Below, piece by piece: positions 34,949 to 43,581 of a stretch of 64,000 nt of DNA; the first letter of the stretch is position 1, and each line of letters opens with the position of its first letter. The notes beneath the pieces were generated by a model. That model was given only the letters and a program-made list of their open reading frames with translations, did not search any database and was not told the DNA's origin. Source of the stretch: Candidatus Flavonifractor merdavium (GTDB lineage Bacteria; Bacillota; Clostridia; Oscillospirales; Oscillospiraceae); assembly GCA_019119335.1 (NCBI GenBank), contig DWXF01000023.1, positions 1 to 64,000 of the forward strand, read 5' to 3'. A program made the position numbers and the translations under genes.

Positions 34949-34979
34949 GCAGCGGGCGGGCGTTTCGCCCGCCCGCTGC
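34949..34979 (+). terminator. Intercistronic hairpin between binding protein and permease
   Basis: Stem GCAGCGGGCGGGCG with complement around TTT, no T-run. Such hairpins usually stabilise the upstream message or cause partial termination, giving excess binding protein. Confidence 0.65.
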
Positions 34980-35017
34980 CCCTTTCCCTCAAATTTCAGG
35001 AGAGGAGGTATACCCCT

Positions 35018-35860
35018 GTGGAAAAAGCCATCAAGCGATATTTCCCCATTTTTCTGCTCCCCACCCTTGTGGCTTTTATGATCGGATTTGTCGTTCCCTT
35101 TCTCATGGGCATCTGGCTGTCCTTCTGCGAGTTCACCACAGTGACAGACGCCACCTTTATTGGCCTGGGCAACTACGTGAAAGCCCTGGAGGACACCGTG
35201 TTCCGCCATGCCTTCTGGTACACGGCCCTGTTCGCGGTGGTATCCCTGGTGATCATCAATGTCATCGCCTTCACCATCGCCCTGGCCCTGACCCAGAAAA
35301 TCCGGGGCACCAACATCTTCCGCACGGTGTTCTTCATGCCCAACCTTATCGGCGGTATCGTGCTGGGCTATATCTGGCAGCTGATTTTCAACGGCATTCT
35401 GTCCGTGTACTCCACCGCCCTCAACCTCAATGAGTGGTACGGCTTTGCCGGGCTGCTGATTCTGGTGGCCTGGCAGCAGATCGGCTATATGATGATCATT
35501 TATATCGCCGGGCTGCAGGCCATTCCCGGCGACGTACTGGAGGCCGCCGCCATCGACGGAGCCACCGGCCCTCAGCGGCTCTTCCGGGTGACCATCCCCA
35601 TGATGATGCCCTCCATCACCATCTGCACCTTCCTGACGGTGGTCAACGGCTTCAAGCTCTTTGACCAGAACCTGTCCCTCACCGCAGGCGAGCCGGCCAA
35701 GATGTCGGAAATGCTGGCCCTCAACATCTATTACACCTTCTACGGCCGCACCGGCTGGGAGGGCGTGGGCCAGGCCAAGGCGGTGATCTTCTTCGTGCTG
35801 GTGGTCATCATCGGCATGTTCCAGCTGAAAGCCACCCGTTCCAAGGAGGTGCAGCAGTAA
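35018..35860 (+). CDS. Sugar ABC transporter permease (MalF-like)
   Basis: 280 residues from the GTG at 35018 (GGAGAGGAGG upstream). Six membrane helices; N-terminus FPIFLLPTLVAFMIGFVVPFLMG. The EAA loop reads EAAAIDGATGPQRLFRVTIPMM (coupling to the ATPase), followed by a last helix and the Lys/Arg tail. This is the CUT1-type MalF/UgpA group without the extra periplasmic loop. The stop overlaps the next start (TAATG). Confidence 0.92.
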   Translation: MEKAIKRYFPIFLLPTLVAFMIGFVVPFLMGIWLSFCEFTTVTDATFIGLGNYVKALEDTVFRHAFWYTALFAVVSLVIINVIAFTIALALTQKIRGTNIFRTVFFMPNLIGGIVLGYIWQLIFNGILSVYSTALNLNEWYGFAGLLILVAWQQIGYMMIIYIAGLQAIPGDVLEAAAIDGATGPQRLFRVTIPMMMPSITICTFLTVVNGFKLFDQNLSLTAGEPAKMSEMLALNIYYTFYGRTGWEGVGQAKAVIFFVLVVIIGMFQLKATRSKEVQQ

Positions 35861-36696
35861 TGAAGCGGAAACAGCGGCTGAACCGGATGGGAACCGGTAT
35901 CTTCACCTTTATCAGCATTTTCTACGTGCTGCCCATTGTGGTGGTGTTCTTCAACTCCTTCAAGAAAAAGTCCTACATCAATCTGGAGCCCTTCCAGCTG
36001 CCCGACGGCAACACCTTCACCGGCCTGGACAACTACACCACCGCCATCGACCAGTACGGCTTTCTCAAGGCGGTGGGCTGGACGGTGTTCATCACCGTGG
36101 GCTCGGTGCTGGCCATTCTGATCTGCACCTCCATGTGCGCCTGGTTCATCACCCGGGTGCGCAACCGCTTTACCAAGGGGATCTATCTGCTGTGCGTGTT
36201 CTCCATGGTGGTGCCCTTCCAGATGGTGATGTTCACCCTCTCTCTGGTCACCGACCGGCTGGGCCTGGGCACGCCCTGGGGCCTGATCGTCATTTACCTG
36301 GGCTTCGGCGCGGGGCTGGCGGTGTTCATGTTCTGCGGCTTTGTCAAGTCCATCCCCATCGAGATCGAGGAGGCCGCCATGATCGACGGCTGCTCCCCCA
36401 TCCGCACCTTCTTCTCCGTGGTGCTCCCCATCATGAAGCCCACCTATATCTCGGTGGGCATCCTGGAGACCATGTGGATCTGGAACGACTTCCTGCTGCC
36501 CTACCTGACTCTGGACATCAAGAAGTACAAGACCATCTCCATCGTCATCCAGTATATGAAGGGCTCCTACGGCCGGGTGGACATGGGCGCCATCATGGCC
36601 GCCCTCATCATGGCGGTCATCCCGGTGGTGGTGTTCTACCTGAGCTGCCAGAAGTATATCATCAAGGGTGTTGCCGCCGGCGCGGTGAAGGGCTGA
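35860..36696 (+). CDS. Sugar ABC transporter permease (MalG-like)
   Basis: 278 residues, overlapping the previous stop by one base. Six membrane helices with FYVLPIVVVFFNSFKKKSYI at the N-terminus and the EAA loop EIEEAAMIDGCSPIRTFFSVVLPIM. It ends in the CUT1-typical QKYIIKGVAAGAVKG. It forms the heterodimeric channel with the preceding permease. Confidence 0.94.
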   Translation: MKRKQRLNRMGTGIFTFISIFYVLPIVVVFFNSFKKKSYINLEPFQLPDGNTFTGLDNYTTAIDQYGFLKAVGWTVFITVGSVLAILICTSMCAWFITRVRNRFTKGIYLLCVFSMVVPFQMVMFTLSLVTDRLGLGTPWGLIVIYLGFGAGLAVFMFCGFVKSIPIEIEEAAMIDGCSPIRTFFSVVLPIMKPTYISVGILETMWIWNDFLLPYLTLDIKKYKTISIVIQYMKGSYGRVDMGAIMAALIMAVIPVVVFYLSCQKYIIKGVAAGAVKG

Positions 36697-36731
36697 GGCG
36701 CACCCGCCCGGAAGGAGGTTGGGCGTAAGCC

Positions 36732-37745
36732 ATGACCATCAAAGATATTGCCCGCCTGTCCGGATACAGCCTGGGGACGGTCTCCCGGGTCCTGAACAAC
36801 CATCCAGACGTGAGCCAGGCGGCCCGGGAGCGGGTCATGGCGGTGGTGCAGGAGCAGGGCTTTGAGCCCAACACCAACGCCAGGCATTTGAAAATGCAGG
36901 CCCAGTCGGCCATTGCCGTGCTAGTCAAGGGCTCCCAGAACCTTCTGTTTGCCGGTATCCTGGAGCGCATCCAGTCCCTGCTCCAGGACAGCGAGGAGGA
37001 GGTGTACGTGGCCTACCTGGACGAGGACGCCGACGAGGTGCAGTACGCGGTGCAGCTGGTCAAGCTCCGCCGCCCCAAGGGATTTCTCTTCCTGGGGGGC
37101 GACCTGGAGTGCTTCCGGCGGGAATTTCACCAGATCACGGCGCCCTGCGTGCTGCTGACCAACGACGCCCAGTCCCTGGGCTTCGGGAACCTGTCCAGCT
37201 TTACCACCGACGACACGGCGGCGGCGGGAGCCGTCATCGAGTACCTCTACCGCCGCGGCCACCGGCGCATCGGCGTGCTGGGGGGCAATCTGGCCAGCGA
37301 GCAGATCAGCCTCAAGCGTCTGCGGGGGGTCCAGAGCACCATGAAGCGGCTGGGGCTGCCCTTTGACGCCCAGTCCCAGCATGTCCCCTGCCGGTTCTCC
37401 ATGGCGGAGGGCTATGCCGCCGCCCGCAGGCTGCTGGAGCGGGAGCCGGAGCTGACGGCCCTGTTCGCCCTGGGCGACGTCATCGCCCTGGGGGCCATGC
37501 GGGCCATCTATGACCTGGGGCTGCGGGTGCCGGAGGATATCTCCATCGTGGGCTATGACGGCATCAACGAGACGAAGTTCTGCATTCCCCGCCTGACAAC
37601 CATCCGGCAGGATGCCGCCCAGCTGGCGGCCCGGGGGGTGCAGACCCTGCTCCAGGCCATTCACTACAAACATCCGCCGGTCTACGAGACCATTGACTTT
37701 GCACTGCTGGAACACGAGAGCGTCAGCTCCGTGGAGCCCCAGTAA
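36732..37745 (+). CDS. LacI-family transcriptional regulator of the maltodextrin operon
   Basis: 337 residues; AAGGAGG precedes the ATG. The N-terminal HTH MTIKDIARLSGYSLGTVSRVLNNHPDVSQAARERV and hinge NTNARHLKMQAQSAIAVLV are canonical LacI. The effector domain is periplasmic-binding-protein-like (VLLTNDAQSLGFGNLSSFTTDDTAAAGAVIEYL; RRGHRRIGVLGG; ISIVGYDGINETKF). It likely binds the CTGGAAACGTTTCCAG operator at 33508 and releases on a maltose-derived inducer. It sits inside the operon, so regulation is autogenous. Confidence 0.94.
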   Translation: MTIKDIARLSGYSLGTVSRVLNNHPDVSQAARERVMAVVQEQGFEPNTNARHLKMQAQSAIAVLVKGSQNLLFAGILERIQSLLQDSEEEVYVAYLDEDADEVQYAVQLVKLRRPKGFLFLGGDLECFRREFHQITAPCVLLTNDAQSLGFGNLSSFTTDDTAAAGAVIEYLYRRGHRRIGVLGGNLASEQISLKRLRGVQSTMKRLGLPFDAQSQHVPCRFSMAEGYAAARRLLEREPELTALFALGDVIALGAMRAIYDLGLRVPEDISIVGYDGINETKFCIPRLTTIRQDAAQLAARGVQTLLQAIHYKHPPVYETIDFALLEHESVSSVEPQ

Positions 37746-37781
37746 CATTCACATTCACTGCAGGAAGGTTGGTGCTTGCAT

Positions 37782-39290
37782 ATGCGAAGTGCCGGTATTC
37801 TGATGCCGATCACCGCGCTGCCCTCGCCGTGGGGCGTGGGAACCCTGGGCCGGGCCGCCAGAGGGTTTCTGGACTTTTTGGTGGAGAGCGGCCAGACCTA
37901 TTGGCAGATCCTGCCCATAGGTCCCACTGGCTACGGCGACTCCCCCTATCAGCCTTTCTCCTCCTATGGAGGAAACCCCTATTTCATCGACCTGGACGAT
38001 CTGGCCCGGCAGGGCCTGCTCCAGAAGGAGGAGTATGAGGGCCTGGACTGGGGCGGCCAGCCCGGCCGGGTGGATTACAGCGCCCTGTACCGGCAGCGGT
38101 TCCCGGTGCTCCGCAAAGCGGTGGAGCGGCTCTGGGCCGGGGAGGAAGAGGCGGTGCGGGCGTTCTGCCAAAAGGAGGCCCGCTGGCTGGAGGACTACGC
38201 CCTGTTCATGGCCCTGAAGGACCGGTTTGACGGCGTTCCCTGGCAGAGCTGGCCGGAGGGCCTGCGCCGCCGTCAGCCCCAGGCTCTGGAGGAGGCCCGG
38301 GGCCAGCTGGCGGCGGAGCTGAAGTTCTGGAAGGGCCTTCAGTTCCTGTTTTTCGCCCAGTGGGACAGCCTGAAGGCCCTGGCGGCGGAAAAGGGCATTT
38401 CCATCATCGGAGACCTGCCCATCTACGTGGCGGAGGACAGCGCCGATGTGTGGGCCCATCCGGAGCAGTTCCAGATGGACGAGCAGCTGCGGCCCACCCG
38501 GGTGGCGGGCTGTCCGCCGGACGGCTTTTCCGCGGATGGGCAGCTGTGGGGCAATCCCCTGTTTGATTGGGCGCGCATGGAACAGGACGGATACCGCTGG
38601 TGGATGGAGCGCATCTCCTTCCAGTTCCGCTTTTATGACGTGCTGCGCATTGACCACTTCCGGGGCTTCGACTCCTATTACGCCATCCCCGCCGCGGCGG
38701 AGACCGCCAAGGAGGGTTCCTGGGAGCCGGGGCCGGGCATCGCCTTCTTCCGCAGCATGGAGCGGGTGGTGGGCCAGCGGCCCATTATCGCCGAGGACCT
38801 GGGCTTTCTGACCCCGTCGGTCCAGAAGCTGCTGGAGGACACCGGCTATCCCGGCATGAAGGTGCTGGAATTTGCCTTTGACAGCCGGGACGGCGGCGGG
38901 CGGGTATACCAGCCCCACAACTACCCCGCCCACTGCGTGGCCTACGTGGGCACCCACGACAATGACACCGCCCTGGGCTGGCTGAGCGCCGCCCGGCCGG
39001 AGGATGTGGCGCTGGCCCGGGAGTATTTGCATCTGGATCCGGCGGAAGGGGAAAACTGGGGCATGATGCGGGCCATCTGGAGCAGCGCCGCCGGCTGCGC
39101 CATCGTTCAGATGCAGGATCTGCTGGGCCTGGGCTCGGAGGGGCGGATGAATACCCCCTCCACCTTGGGCGGAAACTGGCAGTGGCGGGCGCTGCCCGAC
39201 TTTGACAGCCCGGCGCTGGCCCGGCGGGTGCGGCGGCAGATGGAGCTGTATGAACGCCTGCCGGAGGAAAAAGGGGGAGAAGCTGTATGA
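37782..39290 (+). CDS. malQ: 4-alpha-glucanotransferase (amylomaltase)
   Basis: 502 residues from the ATG at 37782; a TTG two codons upstream (37776) has better spacing to AGGAAGG and may be the real start. GH77 features: RSAGILMPITALPSPWGVGTLG, PTGYGDSPYQPFSSYGGNPYFIDL, IGDLPIYVAEDSADVWAHPEQF, the nucleophile region VLRIDHFRGFDSYYAIPA, acid/base IIAEDLGFLT, and YVGTHDNDTALGW. It transfers glucan segments between maltodextrins, producing longer chains for the phosphorylase. Its last four bases overlap the glgP start. Confidence 0.97.
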   Translation: MRSAGILMPITALPSPWGVGTLGRAARGFLDFLVESGQTYWQILPIGPTGYGDSPYQPFSSYGGNPYFIDLDDLARQGLLQKEEYEGLDWGGQPGRVDYSALYRQRFPVLRKAVERLWAGEEEAVRAFCQKEARWLEDYALFMALKDRFDGVPWQSWPEGLRRRQPQALEEARGQLAAELKFWKGLQFLFFAQWDSLKALAAEKGISIIGDLPIYVAEDSADVWAHPEQFQMDEQLRPTRVAGCPPDGFSADGQLWGNPLFDWARMEQDGYRWWMERISFQFRFYDVLRIDHFRGFDSYYAIPAAAETAKEGSWEPGPGIAFFRSMERVVGQRPIIAEDLGFLTPSVQKLLEDTGYPGMKVLEFAFDSRDGGGRVYQPHNYPAHCVAYVGTHDNDTALGWLSAARPEDVALAREYLHLDPAEGENWGMMRAIWSSAAGCAIVQMQDLLGLGSEGRMNTPSTLGGNWQWRALPDFDSPALARRVRRQMELYERLPEEKGGEAV

Positions 39291-41557
39291 GGACCCAGAC
39301 TGATTTGGAACGTGTTTTGGCCGCCCGCGGGGTCAACCTGGACACCTGCTCCGACCGGGAGCTGATGTACGCCCTGACCGCCGCGGTGCGTCAGCTGCAA
39401 AAGCCCATGGACCACGCCGGGGGAAAGCGGAAGCTGTATTACTTCTCCGCGGAATTTCTGGTGGGCCGTCTGCTGCGGGCCAATCTGATCAACCTGGGCC
39501 TGCTGGAGGAGGCGGAGCGGCTGCTGGCCGCCCACGGCCGCTCCCTGGCCCAGGTGGAGGACCAGGAGCCGGAGCCCTCTCTGGGCAACGGCGGTCTGGG
39601 CCGTCTGGCTGCCTGTTTTCTGGATTCCATCGCCTCTTTGGGCCTCAACGGGGATGGGGTGGGCCTCAACTACCACTACGGCCTGTTCCGCCAGCGGCTG
39701 GACACCGGCCGGCAGACCGAGGAGCCCGACCCCTGGCTCGCGCCGGAGTCCTGGCTGCTGGACACCGGAGTGTCCTACCAGGTGGACTTTGGGGGCTTTT
39801 CCCTGAACGCCAGACAGTACGACCTGGAGATCCCCGGCTATGAGAACGGCGTATGCAACCGGCTGCACCTGTTCGACGTGGAGCGGCCCGCGCCGCCCCC
39901 CGCTGACGGCATCCGGTTTGACAAAACCGACATCGCCGGGCACCTGACCGCCTTCCTGTACCCCGACGACAGCGACGAGGCCGGCCGGCTGCTGCGGGTC
40001 TACCAGCAGTATTTCATGGTTTCCGCCGGCGCGCAGCTGCTGCTGCGGGAGCTGGAGGAGGCCGGCCACTCCCCGCTGGAGCTGGACCAGTATGCCGTGG
40101 TACACATCAACGACACCCACCCCTCCATGGTGATCCCCGAGCTGCTCCGGCTGCTCACCGCCCGGGGGGTGGAGCTGGAGCAGGCCATGGATCTGGTGGA
40201 GCGCACCTGCGCCTACACCAACCACACCATCCTGTCCGAGGCCCTGGAGAAGTGGCCCGCCTCCTATCTGGAGCAGGTGGCTCCCCAGCTTCTGCCCTTC
40301 ATCCGGGCCCTGGATCAGCGGGCCCGGCAGCGCAGCGACGATCCGCGGACGGCCATCTGGGACGAACACGACGTCATCCACATGGCCCATATGGATATCC
40401 ACAGCAGCGCCAAGGTCAACGGCGTGGCGGAGCTGCACACGGAGATTCTGAAAAACACCGAGCTGCACCCCTTCTATGTGCTCTATCCCGAAAAGTTCAA
40501 CAACAAGACCAACGGCATCACCTTCCGCCGGTGGCTGATGAGCTGCAATCCCGCCCTGGCCGGCCTGATTACCCAGGCCATCGGGCCGGAGTGGCAGCGG
40601 GACGCCGGGCTGCTGGAAAACCTGCTGGAGCACAAGGAGGACGGCGCCCTCCTGGAGCGGCTGCTGGCCGTGAAGGAGGAGAACAAGGGGGCGCTGGCCC
40701 GCTGGCTGGGGAGCCGGGGGACGGATATCGACCCCCACAGCGTCCTGGACATCCAGATCAAGCGGCTGCACCAGTACAAGCGCCAGCAGATGAACGCCCT
40801 GTACGCCATCTGGAAGTATTTCCAGATCAAGGAGGGGCACACCCCGCCCCGGCCCGTGACCATGGTGTTCGGCGCCAAGGCGGCCCCGGCCTACACCCTG
40901 GCCAAGGACACCATCCACCTGCTGCTGTGCCTGGGCAAGCTGATTGAGCGGGACCCCCAGGTCTCCCCCTGGCTGAAGCTGGTGATGGTGGAAAACTACA
41001 ACGTCTCCGCCGCCGAGCGGCTGGTCCCCGCCTGCGACATCTCCGAGCAGATCTCCCTGGCCTCCAAGGAGGCCAGCGGCACCGGCAACATGAAGCTGAT
41101 GGCCAACGGCGCGGTCACCCTGGGCACCCTGGACGGGGCCAATGTGGAGATCGCCCGGCTGGTGGGGGAGGGCAACATCTATCTGTTCGGCCGTTCCGCC
41201 GACGAGGTTATTGCCCTCTACCGGGACAACGCCTACCGCAGCAGCGACTACTGGCAGAAGCCGGAGCTGGAGCGGCTGGTGGACTTCATCCTCAGCCCGG
41301 AGCTGCTGGCTATCGGCGACGCCGGGTGTCTGAGCCGGCTCTACAAGGACTTCATCGCCAAGGACTACTTTATGGCCCTACTGGATCTGGAGGACTATAT
41401 CGCGGTGAAGGAGCGGTGCCTGGCCGAGTACGAGGACCGGGCCGCCTGGAGCCGCAAGATGCTGGTCAACATCGCCCGCTCCGGCTTCTTCTCCTCCGAC
41501 CGCACCATTATGGAGTATAACCGGGACATCTGGCGCCTGACCCCGGATAGAGCCTGA
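39287..41557 (+). CDS. glgP: Glycogen/maltodextrin phosphorylase
   Basis: 756 residues; ATG at 39287 in the overlap ATGA. GT35 phosphorylase: YYFSAEFLVGRLL, EPSLGNGGLGRLAACFLDS, HINDTHPSMVIPELLRLL, YTNHTILSEALEKWP, and the pyridoxal-phosphate site EASGTGNMKLMANGA with Lys603, then LDGANVEI. The family is 750-850 residues; the shorter N-terminus suggests no phosphorylation or AMP control. It releases glucose-1-phosphate from alpha-1,4-glucans. With MalQ it completes intracellular maltodextrin use. Confidence 0.97.
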   Translation: MRTQTDLERVLAARGVNLDTCSDRELMYALTAAVRQLQKPMDHAGGKRKLYYFSAEFLVGRLLRANLINLGLLEEAERLLAAHGRSLAQVEDQEPEPSLGNGGLGRLAACFLDSIASLGLNGDGVGLNYHYGLFRQRLDTGRQTEEPDPWLAPESWLLDTGVSYQVDFGGFSLNARQYDLEIPGYENGVCNRLHLFDVERPAPPPADGIRFDKTDIAGHLTAFLYPDDSDEAGRLLRVYQQYFMVSAGAQLLLRELEEAGHSPLELDQYAVVHINDTHPSMVIPELLRLLTARGVELEQAMDLVERTCAYTNHTILSEALEKWPASYLEQVAPQLLPFIRALDQRARQRSDDPRTAIWDEHDVIHMAHMDIHSSAKVNGVAELHTEILKNTELHPFYVLYPEKFNNKTNGITFRRWLMSCNPALAGLITQAIGPEWQRDAGLLENLLEHKEDGALLERLLAVKEENKGALARWLGSRGTDIDPHSVLDIQIKRLHQYKRQQMNALYAIWKYFQIKEGHTPPRPVTMVFGAKAAPAYTLAKDTIHLLLCLGKLIERDPQVSPWLKLVMVENYNVSAAERLVPACDISEQISLASKEASGTGNMKLMANGAVTLGTLDGANVEIARLVGEGNIYLFGRSADEVIALYRDNAYRSSDYWQKPELERLVDFILSPELLAIGDAGCLSRLYKDFIAKDYFMALLDLEDYIAVKERCLAEYEDRAAWSRKMLVNIARSGFFSSDRTIMEYNRDIWRLTPDRA

Positions 41558-41568
41558 GCATGCAAAGA

Positions 41569-41617
41569 AACGTACCCCCTGATGCACAGTCTGCATCAGG
41601 GGGTACGTTATTTTTTC
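41569..41617 (+). terminator. Terminator of the maltodextrin operon
   Basis: 18-bp perfect stem (AACGTACCCCCTGATGCA and complement), then ATTTTTT. It lies between convergent glgP and the redox operon. Confidence 0.92.
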
Positions 41618-41628
41618 TGTTGGCAGGG

Positions 41629-42066
41629 TTACAGGAACAGGCTGCTGCACCCCTGAACGGCCAGAAAGAGCACGCCGGCGGAGAGAAGCGGCGCCAGCCT
41701 GCCCGCCGGGCCGGAGGCCAGGCGCTCACAGATGGCGGTAAACAGGAAGGTCAGCACCAGAAAGGCCCCGCAGCTCACCACTGTGAACCGGAGCAGCTCC
41801 TGAAGGGCCACCAGTCCGGCGGCCAGGGGGAGCAGGGCAAAGGTCAGCCCGCCCAGCAGGGCCACCACGGGCCAGACCCGCCGCTCCATCCGGGGTCCGG
41901 AGTAGGACTCCAGGACAAGGGCCAGCAGAGAGAGCCCGCTGACCAGCATCAGGTCCACAGGGGGGAGGATGGCGGCGGGGGAATAGGTCTGGACCAGCAG
42001 GTATCCCAGAAATGCCAGGCCGGTCACCGCCGCCAGGAAGGTATTCAGACGATAGGCGTTTTTCAT
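41629..42066 (-). CDS. Unrecognised membrane protein at the end of the rnfCDG operon
   Basis: 145 residues from the ATG at 42066 (GGGAGG upstream), four bases after the rnfG stop. About four membrane helices: NTFLAAVTGLAFLGYLLVQTY, VDLMLVSGLSLLALVLESY, VVALLGGLTFALLPLAAGLVALQELL and FTVVSCGAFLVLTFLFTAICERL, then GRLAPLLSAGVLFLAVQG. It occupies the place where rnfE follows rnfG in standard clusters. It lacks the paired Cys motifs and the six-helix length of RnfA/RnfE. I cannot assign a family; a membrane anchor or partner for RnfD/G is the simplest inference. Confidence 0.6.
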   Translation of the reverse strand: MKNAYRLNTFLAAVTGLAFLGYLLVQTYSPAAILPPVDLMLVSGLSLLALVLESYSGPRMERRVWPVVALLGGLTFALLPLAAGLVALQELLRFTVVSCGAFLVLTFLFTAICERLASGPAGRLAPLLSAGVLFLAVQGCSSLFL

Positions 42067-42070
42067 CACA

Positions 42071-42610
42071 TCAACCTCCCCATTCCGTGGCGCTGGAGCC
42101 AATATCCGCGCCGGTCACAAAGGCGCTGGCCGAGGTGACCGCCTTGGCCACGGCCTTGGAGGTCACGGTGGCCCCGGTGAGGGCGTCCACGTTTTCGCCC
42201 ACGGTGAACGAGGTGCCGTTCCAGAGGAACTGGGACAGAAAGTCCGCGTCGGAGAGGGCGTTCATGCCCAGACCGTAGGTCTCCTGCATGTCCCGCACCA
42301 CCAGGCCGGAAATGGAGCCGTCGGAGTGTACGCCCACCAGCATGGTGATGTCCCCGGCGTATCCCGCCGTGACCGTTTCGATCACGTAGCCGTTTTCCGC
42401 CTTATATACGGCGGAGATGGCCTCGTCCTCTCCGGTATAGGCCTCCTGGGTAAAGCTGTCCGCGCCGGGCAGGAGGGTGGACAGAATGGACTGCAGCTCC
42501 TGCTCCTCCTGCTCCCGGGCGATAGGGGAGAGCACGGTGGAGCTCAGAAACAGGACCAGCGCCGCCAGCAGGAGGGCGGCCACGGGCTGAAGCCACGGTA
42601 TTCGCTTCAC
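42071..42610 (-). CDS. rnfG: RnfG-type FMN-binding membrane-anchored electron carrier
   Basis: 179 residues; GTG start at 42610 in the overlap with the rnfD stop, AAGGAGGGG upstream. One N-terminal membrane helix (VAALLLAALVLFLSSTVLSP), then an extracytosolic FMN_bind domain. The ApbE flavinylation motif is DALTGATVTS, with acceptor Thr148. The body has YVIETVTAGYAGDITMLVGVHSDGSISGL and ETYGLGMNAL, as in RnfG/NqrC. It would carry covalent FMN outside the membrane and exchange electrons with RnfD. Confidence 0.93.
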   Translation of the reverse strand: MKRIPWLQPVAALLLAALVLFLSSTVLSPIAREQEEQELQSILSTLLPGADSFTQEAYTGEDEAISAVYKAENGYVIETVTAGYAGDITMLVGVHSDGSISGLVVRDMQETYGLGMNALSDADFLSQFLWNGTSFTVGENVDALTGATVTSKAVAKAVTSASAFVTGADIGSSATEWGG

Positions 42611-43581
42611 TGTACGCCCCCTCCTTTCACGGTGCCGAAGCGCTTGGGCGGCGCAAGCCGGTCCAGGCTCCAGGCACAGGCGTTCATCAGCAAAATGGCA
42701 TAGGTGACCCCTTCCGGGAACAGGCCGTAGTAGCGCAGCAGCACCGTAAGCACGCCGCAGCCCACCCCGTAGAGCAGCTGGGCCCCGGGGGTCACGGGGG
42801 AGGTGGCGTAGTCGGTGGCCATAAAGAGGGCCCCCAGCAGCACGCCGCCGCACATCAGGCTGTAAAGCATCCACTGGACAGGGTCCTGTCCCTTGGAGAA
42901 AATCAGGGTGAGCAGGGCCACAGAGCCCAGGTAGGCCGCGGGAATACGCCAGGAGATCACTCTGCGGAGCATCAGATAGCCGCCGCCCAGCAGCAGGGCC
43001 AGGGCGGACACCTCGCCGATGCACCCGCCCATGTTCCCCAGAAACACATCCAGCAGGGATTCCGTGGGCAGGGCGGGCATGACCATGTGGTGGAGAGGGG
43101 TGGCGGCGGAGACGATATCCACCGACAGGGCCGTCGGATCCAGCGCGGCGCCCGCCGGGGCGTACCGCACCATCCAGCCGGGCCAGAGCAGGACCAGAAG
43201 GGCCCGGGCGGCCAGGGCGGGGTTAAAGATATTCTGGCCCAGGCCGCCGATGAGGCCCTTGACCACCACGATGGCAAAGACGCCTCCCACCGCCCCCAGC
43301 CAGTAGGGGACGGAGGCCGGCAGCGTCATAGCCAGCAGCACGCCGGTCACCGCCGCCGAGAGGTCCGGCAGGGTGTTGCTCTGCCTGGTGAGCATGCGGA
43401 AAAGCCACTCGGAGAGCAGGCAGGAGAGCACGGTGACTCCGGTGAGCACCAGGGCCCTCAGCCCGAAAAACCACACGCCGGCAAAGAGGGCGGGGAGCAG
43501 CGCCAGAAGCACGTCGCCCATCAGGCGGCTGGTGCGGGCGCCGCTATGGATATGGGGAGAGGATGTTACCAGCAGATTCAT
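42607..43581 (-). CDS. rnfD: RnfD-type flavin-carrying membrane subunit
   Basis: 324 residues from the ATG at 43581 (GGAGGC upstream); the start overlaps the rnfC stop. About nine to ten membrane helices. N-terminal SSPHIHSGARTSRLMGDVLLALLPAL is the RnfD/NqrB entry. The flavinylation motif VDIVSAATPL holds acceptor Thr161. C-terminal MATDYATSPVTPGAQLLYGVGCGVLTVLLRYYGLFPEGVTYAILLMNAC is typical of the family. It passes electrons through the membrane between RnfC-side and RnfG-side cofactors. Confidence 0.94.
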   Translation of the reverse strand: MNLLVTSSPHIHSGARTSRLMGDVLLALLPALFAGVWFFGLRALVLTGVTVLSCLLSEWLFRMLTRQSNTLPDLSAAVTGVLLAMTLPASVPYWLGAVGGVFAIVVVKGLIGGLGQNIFNPALAARALLVLLWPGWMVRYAPAGAALDPTALSVDIVSAATPLHHMVMPALPTESLLDVFLGNMGGCIGEVSALALLLGGGYLMLRRVISWRIPAAYLGSVALLTLIFSKGQDPVQWMLYSLMCGGVLLGALFMATDYATSPVTPGAQLLYGVGCGVLTVLLRYYGLFPEGVTYAILLMNACAWSLDRLAPPKRFGTVKGGGVQ

